A stretch of DNA of 64,000 nucleotides. It comes from JACKIC01 sp964543795. GTDB taxonomy: Bacteria; Planctomycetota; UBA1135; UBA2386. The translations under genes were made by a program, and so were the position numbers. This document shows, piece after piece, positions 43,276 through 50,736 of the stretch. How positions within the stretch are numbered: the first letter of the stretch is position 1; each line of letters opens with the position of its first letter. The notes beneath the pieces are model-generated. The model was not told the origin of the DNA, did not search any database, and saw only the letters and a program-made list of their open reading frames with translations. The DNA lies in assembly GCA_964543795.1 (NCBI GenBank), contig CAZIZN010000016.1, positions 50,618 to 114,617 on the forward strand, in the 5' to 3' direction.

Positions 43276-44352
43276 TCAGACCGAGGGACTGACCGCTGGC
43301 GGCGGAGGAGTCTGTTGCGGATGTGCTGCTGGTCCGGGCGTGACCTGGACCTGTGCTGGTTCGTGCTTCCATCCTTCAAAGCTCCTGCTGTCCTGGATGA
43401 GTTCTTGGGGACCTTGGGGAGTCGGAGTCTTCGCTTGCTGCTTCACCATGGTCCCCTCGCTGATGAAGCAATGGGTACCGTGGGGCAAACTTTCTACCAG
43501 ACCGCGGCGGAAGGCGTACGGCCTCGACTGGTGGCCGCCCATGAAGACGCGCACGTCGTAGGGGTTGCCAAGTTCGAGTTCGGAACGGATGTCGTCGTGG
43601 ATCGCCTTGATGATGCCGTAAGTATCGGCATCTGGCTTCTGGACGTTCAGCCCCAGCTCAGCCGACGCCTCCTGCCGGTTGATCGTGTAGTCATGGCTCC
43701 CGGATTCGCTGCATAGGAAGTCCAGGATCTTCTTCTTGCGCGGGCCGTCGTTGCCAACGTGCTTGTCCAGCAGCTTCTGGCCGAGCATCCGAATCTGAGA
43801 CCGCGTTCGGTAGACTTGCCCGAGTACCAGGGGGTGGATCTGTTGCGCGAGGTTCAGCGCGTGCTGCACCAAGTCCTTCTTCGGCTTCAGGGCATCGCGC
43901 AGGAAGTCCAGGTACCCGTTGATGGCCTCGACGCTGACTGGAACTCGTGCACCGGGCTGCCCGGGCACCTGCGGGTTTAGGGGGTGGTTGACGCTCGGGT
44001 CGATGGGGCCGAGCGCTGCCTGCTTGGTCATCACGATCTGGTCCGCGCCCAAGCTGATCAGCGTGCCGCCGCTGAGAGCGCGTTCGGCCACGATCACCTC
44101 GAACGTCTTGCAGAACTGGCGGATGAGGTTGGCGATGCTCCATGAGGCCATCGTGTCGCCGCCGTTGGTGTGCAAGTACAGGGTGATCTTCGGAACGTCG
44201 CCGATGGCGTCCAGGTGGTCCGTGATCGGACTCACCACGTCGGGCGCGATGCGCGTCTCCATGTTCTGCCGGTTGCTCGTCACGTACACCAGGAGCTTGG
44301 ATTCCCTGGCGGCTTCGAGCTTCCGGTAGAGGTCCTGTCGTTCCCGGAACAT
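43276..44352 (-). CDS. SDH_sah-type serine protease (ClpP/SppA fold)
   Basis: A 358-residue protein has the ClpP-like crotonase fold of the serine dehydrogenase proteinase family (PF01972). TLYLHTNGGDTMASW gives the oxyanion region, ERALSGGTLISLGADQIVM the likely nucleophile Ser, and GPIDPSVNHPLNPQ follows. The later part is helical (GQVYRTRSQIRML), and the tail is Pro/Gln-rich. There is no signal peptide. On this element it sits upstream of the peptidase-PIN operon on the same strand, about 290 bp away. Its target is unknown. Confidence 0.8.
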   Translation of the reverse strand: MFRERQDLYRKLEAARESKLLVYVTSNRQNMETRIAPDVVSPITDHLDAIGDVPKITLYLHTNGGDTMASWSIANLIRQFCKTFEVIVAERALSGGTLISLGADQIVMTKQAALGPIDPSVNHPLNPQVPGQPGARVPVSVEAINGYLDFLRDALKPKKDLVQHALNLAQQIHPLVLGQVYRTRSQIRMLGQKLLDKHVGNDGPRKKKILDFLCSESGSHDYTINRQEASAELGLNVQKPDADTYGIIKAIHDDIRSELELGNPYDVRVFMGGHQSRPYAFRRGLVESLPHGTHCFISEGTMVKQQAKTPTPQGPQELIQDSRSFEGWKHEPAQVQVTPGPAAHPQQTPPPPAVSPSV

Positions 44353-44424
44353 CAGATGCCAGAGCCTAGCCTACGCACTGTCGCGGAACCACAAGGACCG
44401 GATGACAAGACTGTCCGCGGGCCG

Positions 44425-44543
44425 CTACCCCGCGTCGCGCTTCTCCGCGTCGGGCTCCTGGGCGACGTTCGGCATGCCGACTTCTCCAGCAGGAACGCCA
44501 CCACGTCCTCGATGGCCTGACGCAGGTCCTCGGGCAGCGACAT
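44425..44543 (-). pseudogene. Small frameshifted gene (about 38 residues)
   Basis: From ATG 44543 the frame reads MSLPEDLRQAIEDVVAFLLEK, a clean amphipathic helix, and then becomes Ser/Arg-rich. One frame over, the sequence continues naturally as VGMPNVAQEPDAEKRD and stops at 44425. This suggests one indel near 44478. No family is recognised. It precedes the protease gene on the same strand. Confidence 0.35.
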
Positions 44544-44671
44544 CAGGCTGGCCCCTTGCGGTCGGCACTGCCGGCGGTTCACGCTACCCGTCGTGCCGCA
44601 CGTTGACCCCCCCCGATGCTGCCATCTTCCCTTGGTCGCCGCTGCGACTTGGGGAGTCTTGGCGCCAGCAC

Positions 44672-45520
44672 ATGGCGCGTCAGGACGCCGCACGGTCCCC
44701 GGTTCATCCACCCTCCGCACCGCGGTCGCAGGACTGGTTCGAGTCGCTCGGGCCGGCTCCCAAGAGTCACTCGTGGCTGCGTGACTTGCCGACGGCCCGA
44801 GCGGGGGAGTCGTGGATGGCGCCCACTTCGGGGTCGGTGCCGGTGCGCAGCGAGCCGCCGCCCTCGCCTGGCATCGTCCCCGCCTTGCGTCCGCCACTGG
44901 GTGGGCCGTCCGGGCCGGCGTTGTCGTTGGCACCTCTTACGGAAGGGGCGAACCGTGCGGCGTGCGCGTGCGCGCCAGTCGTGCCCGTTCGGTCACGGAA
45001 GCCCGGTGGCCGGTTTCGGGTCGGCCAGCGTTCCGGCGATCGCAAGGTACCGGTGCCGGCGATTCCGCTGCAGCCGCGTGCCGTGCTGTTGGTGTTTCGC
45101 CGCCGGTGGCGCGGCAAGCACGACGTGCCGGGGCTCTGGCGCATCCGCGCCCTGGCGGCGATCGCGGTGGCGATGTCGCTGCCCCCACGTACCACCTTGC
45201 AGAGCCTGTGCGCGTTGCGTCCGAGCGACGTTCTACAACTGTCCATGCCCTTGCCGGCATGGCGCTGGGTCGCGCGGTGGCTCCAACATCGTGGGATTGC
45301 ACTCGGGTCCGCGTCCGACGAGCAGGCGAACTGGCTATCCTACGGTCCGCTGTCGCGCGGCAGGCCACGGCAGATCGGCTGGGCGATCGTGCGGACCTTC
45401 CACCGCGCCGGGATCCCAGGGTGGCGGCCGCAGAAGTTGCTGCGATCGCACTGGGAGGATTCACAGCGGCCGGTGCCGTTCTGCCGCGTGGCGTTCCGGT
45501 TGAGGCGGTTCCTGCTGTGA
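44672..45520 (+). CDS. Possible degenerate tyrosine recombinase-like protein
   Basis: A 282-residue protein has a Pro-rich first half and a C-terminal half reading ALAAIAVAMSLPPRTTLQSL, CALRPSDVL and later LSRGRPRQIGWAIVRTFHRAGI. The spacing resembles the catalytic domain of phage integrases, where the first would contain the R of the GLRxSEL box. That Arg is replaced, the HxxR box reads RPQKLLRSH, and no Tyr follows. Either it is a non-catalytic relative or a remnant. Codon use is normal for the window. It is the only plus-strand gene in this part of the element. Confidence 0.45.
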   Translation: MARQDAARSPVHPPSAPRSQDWFESLGPAPKSHSWLRDLPTARAGESWMAPTSGSVPVRSEPPPSPGIVPALRPPLGGPSGPALSLAPLTEGANRAACACAPVVPVRSRKPGGRFRVGQRSGDRKVPVPAIPLQPRAVLLVFRRRWRGKHDVPGLWRIRALAAIAVAMSLPPRTTLQSLCALRPSDVLQLSMPLPAWRWVARWLQHRGIALGSASDEQANWLSYGPLSRGRPRQIGWAIVRTFHRAGIPGWRPQKLLRSHWEDSQRPVPFCRVAFRLRRFLL

Positions 45521-45691
45521 CTTGACCTGGCGCTGCGCCACGACGAGCCGGGCGGGCCGAGCATGACGAGGTCAACAGCACTGCCGCGCAACCGAATCCG
45601 CGTCCGTGCGCCGGAATCCTGCTGATGGGACCCGCGCGACCGCGTTCTCGCGGACCCGCCCGGGGGGTATCCGTGGGGGGAGGCCAGCCTC

Positions 45692-46069
45692 TCAGTTCGA
45701 TGCGCTTGCGGGAGGAATCGCGATCACGATCTCAGTGTTGTCCAGGCTCCAGAAGCCTGGGCCGGCGATGCCGATGAGCGGCACCAGGAAGAACAGCCCG
45801 CCGACGATGTCCAGCACTCCGGTTGTCGAGATGCTGTTGCCAATCGTCGCGGTGCCGGCGCGATCGCCGACCTTGGCGAGGATGGCGTGGCTCTTGTTGC
45901 GCCGCAGGTCGACGGTTGCCGCCCCTTTCCCGGCCAAGCTGCCGTTGATGAAAATCTCGGCGGCGGGATCGGTTGCGGTGATCGCGACACTCTGGGTCGA
46001 GGGCGCGAAGAGAGAGCAGCTGGTGAGGCACGGCGTGGTGAGACACGCCACAAACACAAGGGCACGCAT
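45692..46069 (-). CDS. PEGA-like lipoprotein, 125 residues
   Basis: A small lipoprotein has a signal peptide ending LTSC (Cys18). It continues with SVAITATDPAAEIFINGSLAG, which follows the PEGA beta-domain, and a C-terminal hydrophobic segment (VLDIVGGLFFLVPLIGIAG). AGGAG lies 9-10 bases before the ATG. It is probably an envelope protein carried by the element. The next 529 bp upstream of it hold the right-end repeats of element 1 and no other gene that I can support. Confidence 0.75.
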   Translation of the reverse strand: MRALVFVACLTTPCLTSCSLFAPSTQSVAITATDPAAEIFINGSLAGKGAATVDLRRNKSHAILAKVGDRAGTATIGNSISTTGVLDIVGGLFFLVPLIGIAGPGFWSLDNTEIVIAIPPASASN

Positions 46070-46271
46070 GAATGTAGGTCTCCTGAACTCCCGACCGGAG
46101 CCCCGAGACTAGCGTGGCTGCTCCTCGCTTCCAGCTCTTCCTGCCGGACGGGGCGACGGGCAGGGCTGCCGGCATCCGTCCTCGCCCCCAAAGCCATCGT
46201 GACTGATCCAGGCGACGCCATCAAGCAGCCGCGGCTGGCGGCGAGGCGGCGATGGTCGTGTCGCTCGTAGG

Positions 46272-46299
46272 GCTGCGGTAGCCACTACCGCAGAACCCC
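46272..46299 (+). repeat. Element-end palindromic repeat, right copy
   Basis: This is the second copy of the palindrome seen at 34421 (CTGCGGTAG, CC, ACTACCGCAG, AACCCC), about 138 bp before the right attachment copy. Direct orientation is the same as at the left end. A further short GCGCTACCGCAC follows. The pair marks both ends of element 1. Confidence 0.75.
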
Positions 46300-46436
46300 T
46301 GCGCTACCGCACGCAAGTCGTGACTTGTCGGGCCTCGCTGTCCCTGCTTGACCCGTGATGCTGATTTCGGCTAGAGTGCTGCCGCTGGCGTTCCTTCCCG
46401 TGTCTTGACGCGTTCTTCGGTTGGTGCCCAGTGGCC

Positions 46437-46485
46437 TTGCCAACGTGAGGGTCGAGAGTTCGAATCTCTTCACCCGCTCCAGTTT
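46437..46485 (+). other. Attachment site, right copy (junction of elements 1 and 2)
   Basis: This is a 49-bp partial tRNA-Gly copy (anticodon loop to CCA, plus GTTT) with a compensatory T-stem change compared with the left copy. It is not a complete tRNA because the acceptor 5' strand and D arm are missing. The second integrase begins about 114 bp after it, just as the first begins after the tRNA. It is therefore both the right end of element 1 and the left end of element 2. Confidence 0.88.
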
Positions 46486-46598
46486 TTGTTCTCTCTAAGT
46501 CCTTGTCCGTCGCGCGAGATGCGCGCGAACCTGCCCTCGGGCAGCGCGGACCCTGTTCAACCCGTGCATACATCTGTGCACACACCAGGGATTCTGCG

Positions 46599-47834
46599 AT
46601 GTCCGTTCCCCCGAAGGGCAAGTTCTCCGTTCCGAAAGTCCCGCCGCTGCGTTCGAGCCGCGGCTACTCCTACTGCTTCGCCGGTAGGCGGCAGGTGCGC
46701 CTCGGGCGCGCCGACGACCCCGAGACCGAAGGCCGCTACCGGACCTTCGTCGCCGAGTGGCTGGCCGCCGGCTGCCGCTGGCCCGACGAGGAGCGGGCCA
46801 AGGTGGTTCTGACCGTCCAGGGCATCGTCGACTCCTACACGAAGCATGTCGCCGAGCACTACCGTCGGCCATCGACCGGCGAGCCGACGCGCGAGGGGTC
46901 GAACCTGAAGCACGCGCTCGTCGAGCTGCTGGAACTGTTCCGCGACCTGCCCGCCACGAGGGTCGACGCGCTGGTCGTGAAGCGCGTGCGAGAGGCCATG
47001 GTCGCGCGCGGCCTGTGCCGTCGAACCGTGAACGATCGCGTTCAGCGCATCCAGCGCATGGTCCGGTGGGCGGCCGAGGAGCGCCTCGTGCCGCCGAGCG
47101 TGCATCATGAAGTGAGGTTGGTGTCGCCTCTGAAGCCCGGCCGCGGCGGTGCGCACGACAACCCGCCGCGGATGGCCGTGTCGATCGAGCACGTCGAGGC
47201 GGCTAAGAAGCACCTGCCGAAGGCGCTCGTGGCGCTGGTCGACTTCATGCTGATCACCGGCGCGCGGTGCGGCGAGGCCGTCCAGCTCGCGTCGCGCCAC
47301 ATCGACCGGACGAAGGATGTCTGGGAGTTCAAGCCGCCGAAGCACAAGGGCGAGTGGCGAGGTCACGCCCGTGTCGTCTTGATCGGACCGAAGGCCCAGG
47401 CAGCCATTCGACCGTTCGTGCGTGAGGAGCCCGACCGGCTGTGGTTCAGGCCGTGCGACGTGGTCGATGCCATGCATGCTGAGAGCCGGAAACGGCACGC
47501 CCTTGCTCGTCGTGCCAAGGGGCAGCCGTTGTGGCCGAAGCACATGGCCAGAGTGCGCAGCAAGCGGAAGGGCGCGGCGGCCCAGGTCGTGCCTGGGATG
47601 GAATACACGCCGAACGCGATCGGTCACGCGATCCGTCGCGCATGCGATGCCGCGGGCATCCCGAGGTTCGGCCCGCACGCGCTGCGGCACGCTGCCGCCT
47701 CGAAGATCTACGCCGAACTCGGGGAGGAAGCCGCCGTGGCAACGATCGGTCATGGCTCGCCGATCATCAGCCGGCGTTACACGACGGCAGCTAGGCAGGC
47801 GCTGGCAGTCCGCACAGCCAAGCAACTCGGGTGA
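46599..47834 (+). CDS. Tyrosine site-specific integrase of element 2
   Basis: A 411-residue integrase has the N-terminal region MSVPPKGKFSVPKVPPL, a core-binding domain (about 90-200), and a catalytic domain with Arg in TGARCGEAV, HALRHAAAS, GHGSP and Tyr in SRRYTTAA. It shares the general layout and several stretches with integrase 1 (RRTVNDRV, GPKAQA, HDNPP-like), so the two are related, but they are not copies. ATG 46599 is used; an upstream frame runs into the attachment copy. Confidence 0.93.
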   Translation: MSVPPKGKFSVPKVPPLRSSRGYSYCFAGRRQVRLGRADDPETEGRYRTFVAEWLAAGCRWPDEERAKVVLTVQGIVDSYTKHVAEHYRRPSTGEPTREGSNLKHALVELLELFRDLPATRVDALVVKRVREAMVARGLCRRTVNDRVQRIQRMVRWAAEERLVPPSVHHEVRLVSPLKPGRGGAHDNPPRMAVSIEHVEAAKKHLPKALVALVDFMLITGARCGEAVQLASRHIDRTKDVWEFKPPKHKGEWRGHARVVLIGPKAQAAIRPFVREEPDRLWFRPCDVVDAMHAESRKRHALARRAKGQPLWPKHMARVRSKRKGAAAQVVPGMEYTPNAIGHAIRRACDAAGIPRFGPHALRHAAASKIYAELGEEAAVATIGHGSPIISRRYTTAARQALAVRTAKQLG

Positions 47835-47918
47835 TTCGGCTCCTGGCAGCGTGCCGATGAACGGCATGGAACTCGAGCCGACCGACCATCCTGGCCGCAC
47901 TACGAAGTCTTGGACGCA

Positions 47919-49076
47919 ATGGAAACGCCATCAAGCGACAACGCCTCGTTCTCGGATGAGGTGCGCCTGTTCGTAAAGCGGCATGCGGACCTCAGCCGCA
48001 CACTCGTTCGGCTGTGCGAGGAAAGCGGTGACGACCCTCCTGGCACTGCATCGCTCCAGGAGTTGCTCAGCGACCTGAATCGGCAGGTTGCAGAGGTGCG
48101 GCGTCCCAGGAAGGTCTCGGTCACGAGGCTCGCCGTTGAATGCTCATCCCCGCTTGATGTAGCGGGCGACACCTACAGGTCCGCCTTCCACGCCTTGGTG
48201 GACATAGCGAAACGAGTCATCCTTGCCCGATACGACGACGTCCTTGCCCCGCTAGCGATACTCGTCGCTGACCTCCGGCCCGAGTCAAAGTCCGGGAAGT
48301 TCAAGTGGAACGAGGTGCGGGAGAGCATCGTGCAGCAAGCCGAGGTCCACCGGATTGCCCGGCACTTGAAGATTGCGACGGAGGCTATTGATGCTGAGCT
48401 TGCACTTCCTGAAGACGAGCCCCGACCCACTGAGCGCGAAGTCGATCGATGGTTGGATCGCCTGTCTCGCTTGGGTCGACGTAGGCCGGATGAAGGTGCC
48501 AAAGCCATGTGGCGTCGCTTGTCGCTTGTCAGCTACGAAAAAAGCCGGAAGACGTTCAGCTACGACGACAGCTTTGGGTGCATGAAGCCGGATGGGGGAT
48601 GGAATGGTGCGGATCACAGGGCGAGGAACAAGCTCAAGAACACTCGGTTCCAGGGAAAGCCGATCCTCGACGAGGGCGGCCGAGGTCAGCACATCCTGCG
48701 TTGGCGGCTGCCACGGTGGTTCTTGGAGCAGATGAATCGCGACTGGCCGCTAATCTCTGATCTACCCTGGGCCGCGGTGTCGCGATTGGTTGAAATCGCG
48801 ATTGACGCGGAGTTCCCTGTGAAGGATCAGGTTGCGACCCAGATGAACTCCTCTCCGAGTGAGTTCGACATCCCTCCGGAGGCATGGCCTCTGGTGTTCG
48901 ACGAAGCGTTGGTCCGAGCGGCTCTCGCAAGAGCCGCAAAGCCGAAAGGCGGCTGGTTCAAGAACTACACCCAAGCGGTCCGAGTAGGGGAAGCCATTTG
49001 TGCGCACCTTGCTGAGGTGCCTACCTCAGACGCTGCGACGAAGATCGAGGCGCTACGTCAGTGGATGAGGAGATGA
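47919..49076 (+). CDS. Unknown 385-residue protein, first gene of a helicase pair
   Basis: The protein is mixed helical and acidic, with no signal peptide, membrane segment or motif that I recognise. Recognisable stretches are SYDDSFGCMKPDGGWNG and ILRWRLPRWFLEQMNRDWP in the middle. Its third positions carry more A and T than the chromosomal genes, suggesting foreign origin. The stop overlaps the start of the helicase gene (ATGA, 49073-49076). The pairing suggests an effector or sensor that works with the helicase. Confidence 0.75.
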   Translation: METPSSDNASFSDEVRLFVKRHADLSRTLVRLCEESGDDPPGTASLQELLSDLNRQVAEVRRPRKVSVTRLAVECSSPLDVAGDTYRSAFHALVDIAKRVILARYDDVLAPLAILVADLRPESKSGKFKWNEVRESIVQQAEVHRIARHLKIATEAIDAELALPEDEPRPTEREVDRWLDRLSRLGRRRPDEGAKAMWRRLSLVSYEKSRKTFSYDDSFGCMKPDGGWNGADHRARNKLKNTRFQGKPILDEGGRGQHILRWRLPRWFLEQMNRDWPLISDLPWAAVSRLVEIAIDAEFPVKDQVATQMNSSPSEFDIPPEAWPLVFDEALVRAALARAAKPKGGWFKNYTQAVRVGEAICAHLAEVPTSDAATKIEALRQWMRR

Positions 49077-50443
49077 GCGACGCTGGTGCCATTGCCCTTG
49101 CTGGCTCCACTCGTGCCAGCGTAGTTGCTCCGGCAGGATGTGGTAAGACGGACCTCATCGCGAGAGCTGTGCGCTTGGCTGCCGGTCGTCAGCTCGTGTT
49201 GACACACACGAACGCCGGTGTCGAAGCTATCCTTCGCAGGCTGCGACGCGAGGGTGTTGGTCAGGAGCAGGTCGGCGTTGACACCATTCATGGATGGAGC
49301 CTCCGATTCCTGAGTAGCTTCCCGCGGAGAACCGGCGGTGTGCCGCCAGGGGCAAATGGTCCAGACTGGAGGGCGATGTGCCCGCGAATGACGAGCGGAC
49401 TGAGCCTTCCGTTTATCGAGACGATTGTGCGATCTTCGTATTCTGGAGTCTTCGTCGATGAGTATCAGGACTGCACGCCCAGTCAGCATGAGCTCGTGAC
49501 TAGACTTTCTCGAATCCTGCCAACTAGAGTTCTCGGTGACCCCATGCAAGGCATCTTCCGATGGGAGGGTGAGCCACCAAGCTGGAATGATGTTGAACGT
49601 CAGTTCCCTCGCCTGTTGACATTGACTACACCATGGCGCTGGCACCGTGACGGCCACAACGCAGATCTAGGTGGGTGGCTGACGAGTGCGCGGCAGGTGC
49701 TGCAGCACGGTGGTGAACTGCGACTGAGCGACGGCGATGTCCCGCTGCGCCACATCGCCTACGACGAGGAAGAAGGATGGGGCTCGGCCGTGCAGGAGTG
49801 CTGCTTCGAACTGGGGCGTGGAGGAGGCACGATCGCGGCCATACTGAAGTGGCCTCAGGACTACCGAAGGGTCGGAGTGATGACAGGCGGCTACTTCCAG
49901 TCCGTGGAGCCAGTTGAGGCACCTGACGGGGCTTTGTTCCTTGATCGCCTTGAGAGGGCGGCGGTGGAAGACCGTGCACGCTTGACAGTGGACTTCTTGA
50001 AATCCGTTGTCACCTTCTCAAGCGAGCCCGAGGACATGGAGCCTATATTCGAGCGTTGTGGAGACGGTGCGGGGCCGGTGTCTCCCGCGCTCATGGCCGA
50101 GGCCATCGATGCAGCCATTGCGAGCAAGTCCATCAAGGCGCATCGCGGTGAGCTGCTTCGAGCATGTTTGGATGTGATGCGCAATGCCAACGAGTTCGGT
50201 AATGCACGCCTGGTGGACAGGTTTCGGGCGCGGCGCAGCGCCGCATCCCGTTCGGGCCGACGGCTGGCTACGCGAGTCAGCGGATCAACCCTCCTGCTCA
50301 AGGGCATGGAGTTTGACCACGTCATAGTAGTCGATTCGGGCGAGTTCTCGGAATACGAGTGGTATGTTGCGCTGACACGGGGCTCGCAAAGCCTGACGAT
50401 CGTGAGTCCTAGTAGCACACTGACATTCTCAGGAGTCACGTAG
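49073..50443 (+). CDS. Small UvrD-like superfamily 1 helicase
   Basis: A 456-residue helicase has VVAPAGCGKTDL (Walker A), LTHTNAGVEAI (Ia), VDTIHGWS, FVDEYQDCTPSQ (motif II), VLGDPMQGIF (III), SGSTLLLKGMEFDHVIVVD (V) and WYVALTRGSQ (VI). It is shorter than UvrD or Rep and lacks most of the 1B/2B insertions. The layout recalls GajB of the Gabija defence system, but the partner here is not GajA. An earlier ATG (49061) is possible. Low third-position GC matches its neighbour. The 293 bp that follow it contain no supported gene. Confidence 0.86.
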   Translation: MSDAGAIALAGSTRASVVAPAGCGKTDLIARAVRLAAGRQLVLTHTNAGVEAILRRLRREGVGQEQVGVDTIHGWSLRFLSSFPRRTGGVPPGANGPDWRAMCPRMTSGLSLPFIETIVRSSYSGVFVDEYQDCTPSQHELVTRLSRILPTRVLGDPMQGIFRWEGEPPSWNDVERQFPRLLTLTTPWRWHRDGHNADLGGWLTSARQVLQHGGELRLSDGDVPLRHIAYDEEEGWGSAVQECCFELGRGGGTIAAILKWPQDYRRVGVMTGGYFQSVEPVEAPDGALFLDRLERAAVEDRARLTVDFLKSVVTFSSEPEDMEPIFERCGDGAGPVSPALMAEAIDAAIASKSIKAHRGELLRACLDVMRNANEFGNARLVDRFRARRSAASRSGRRLATRVSGSTLLLKGMEFDHVIVVDSGEFSEYEWYVALTRGSQSLTIVSPSSTLTFSGVT

Positions 50444-50736
50444 GCCAGCCCGTCTGGCCAGTATGCGAGCGATGCAGCGTGGTCCCTGGTCGGCCTCCCG
50501 TTGCCTGGATGCAGAGAGGGGCGTAGGCTCACGCAGTCGACATGCGACTCCCTGTCCTCCTGGGCAGCGGGCACTAAGCCGACGGCCGGGTCTTCCTAGA
50601 TGAGCGAGACCCGTCCGATGGCCTCGCTCTGGTGAGCGGATGCTCCTGCACGGGGTTCGAGGGATGTGCCGAAGGGCATAGCTCGGTCTCACGGCCGGGC
50701 GGCGTCGACGAAGTCTCTCGCTCATCGGAGAACTGC

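Larger units (their letters stand above)
34303..46485. mobile_element. Integrative element 1 in tRNA-Gly
   Basis: It is bounded by the 49-bp tRNA-derived direct repeats and by the 28-bp palindromic repeats just inside them (34421 and 46272). Next to the left end lies a tyrosine integrase. Inside are a DUF1580-like excisionase, a RepA-like helicase with iteron-like repeats, and nuclease, peptidase, PIN and protease genes. About 12.2 kb. There is no conjugation machinery, so transfer would depend on another element. Several genes show frameshifts, so the element may be partly degraded. Confidence 0.85.

Noticed and set aside
46437..46485. Second functional tRNA-Gly gene
   Set aside because: Only the 3' half from the anticodon loop is present. 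The D arm and 5' acceptor strand are missing.
47919..50443. Gabija defence system
   Set aside because: The helicase resembles GajB, but the upstream protein has no OLD ATPase or TOPRIM motifs, which GajA requires.
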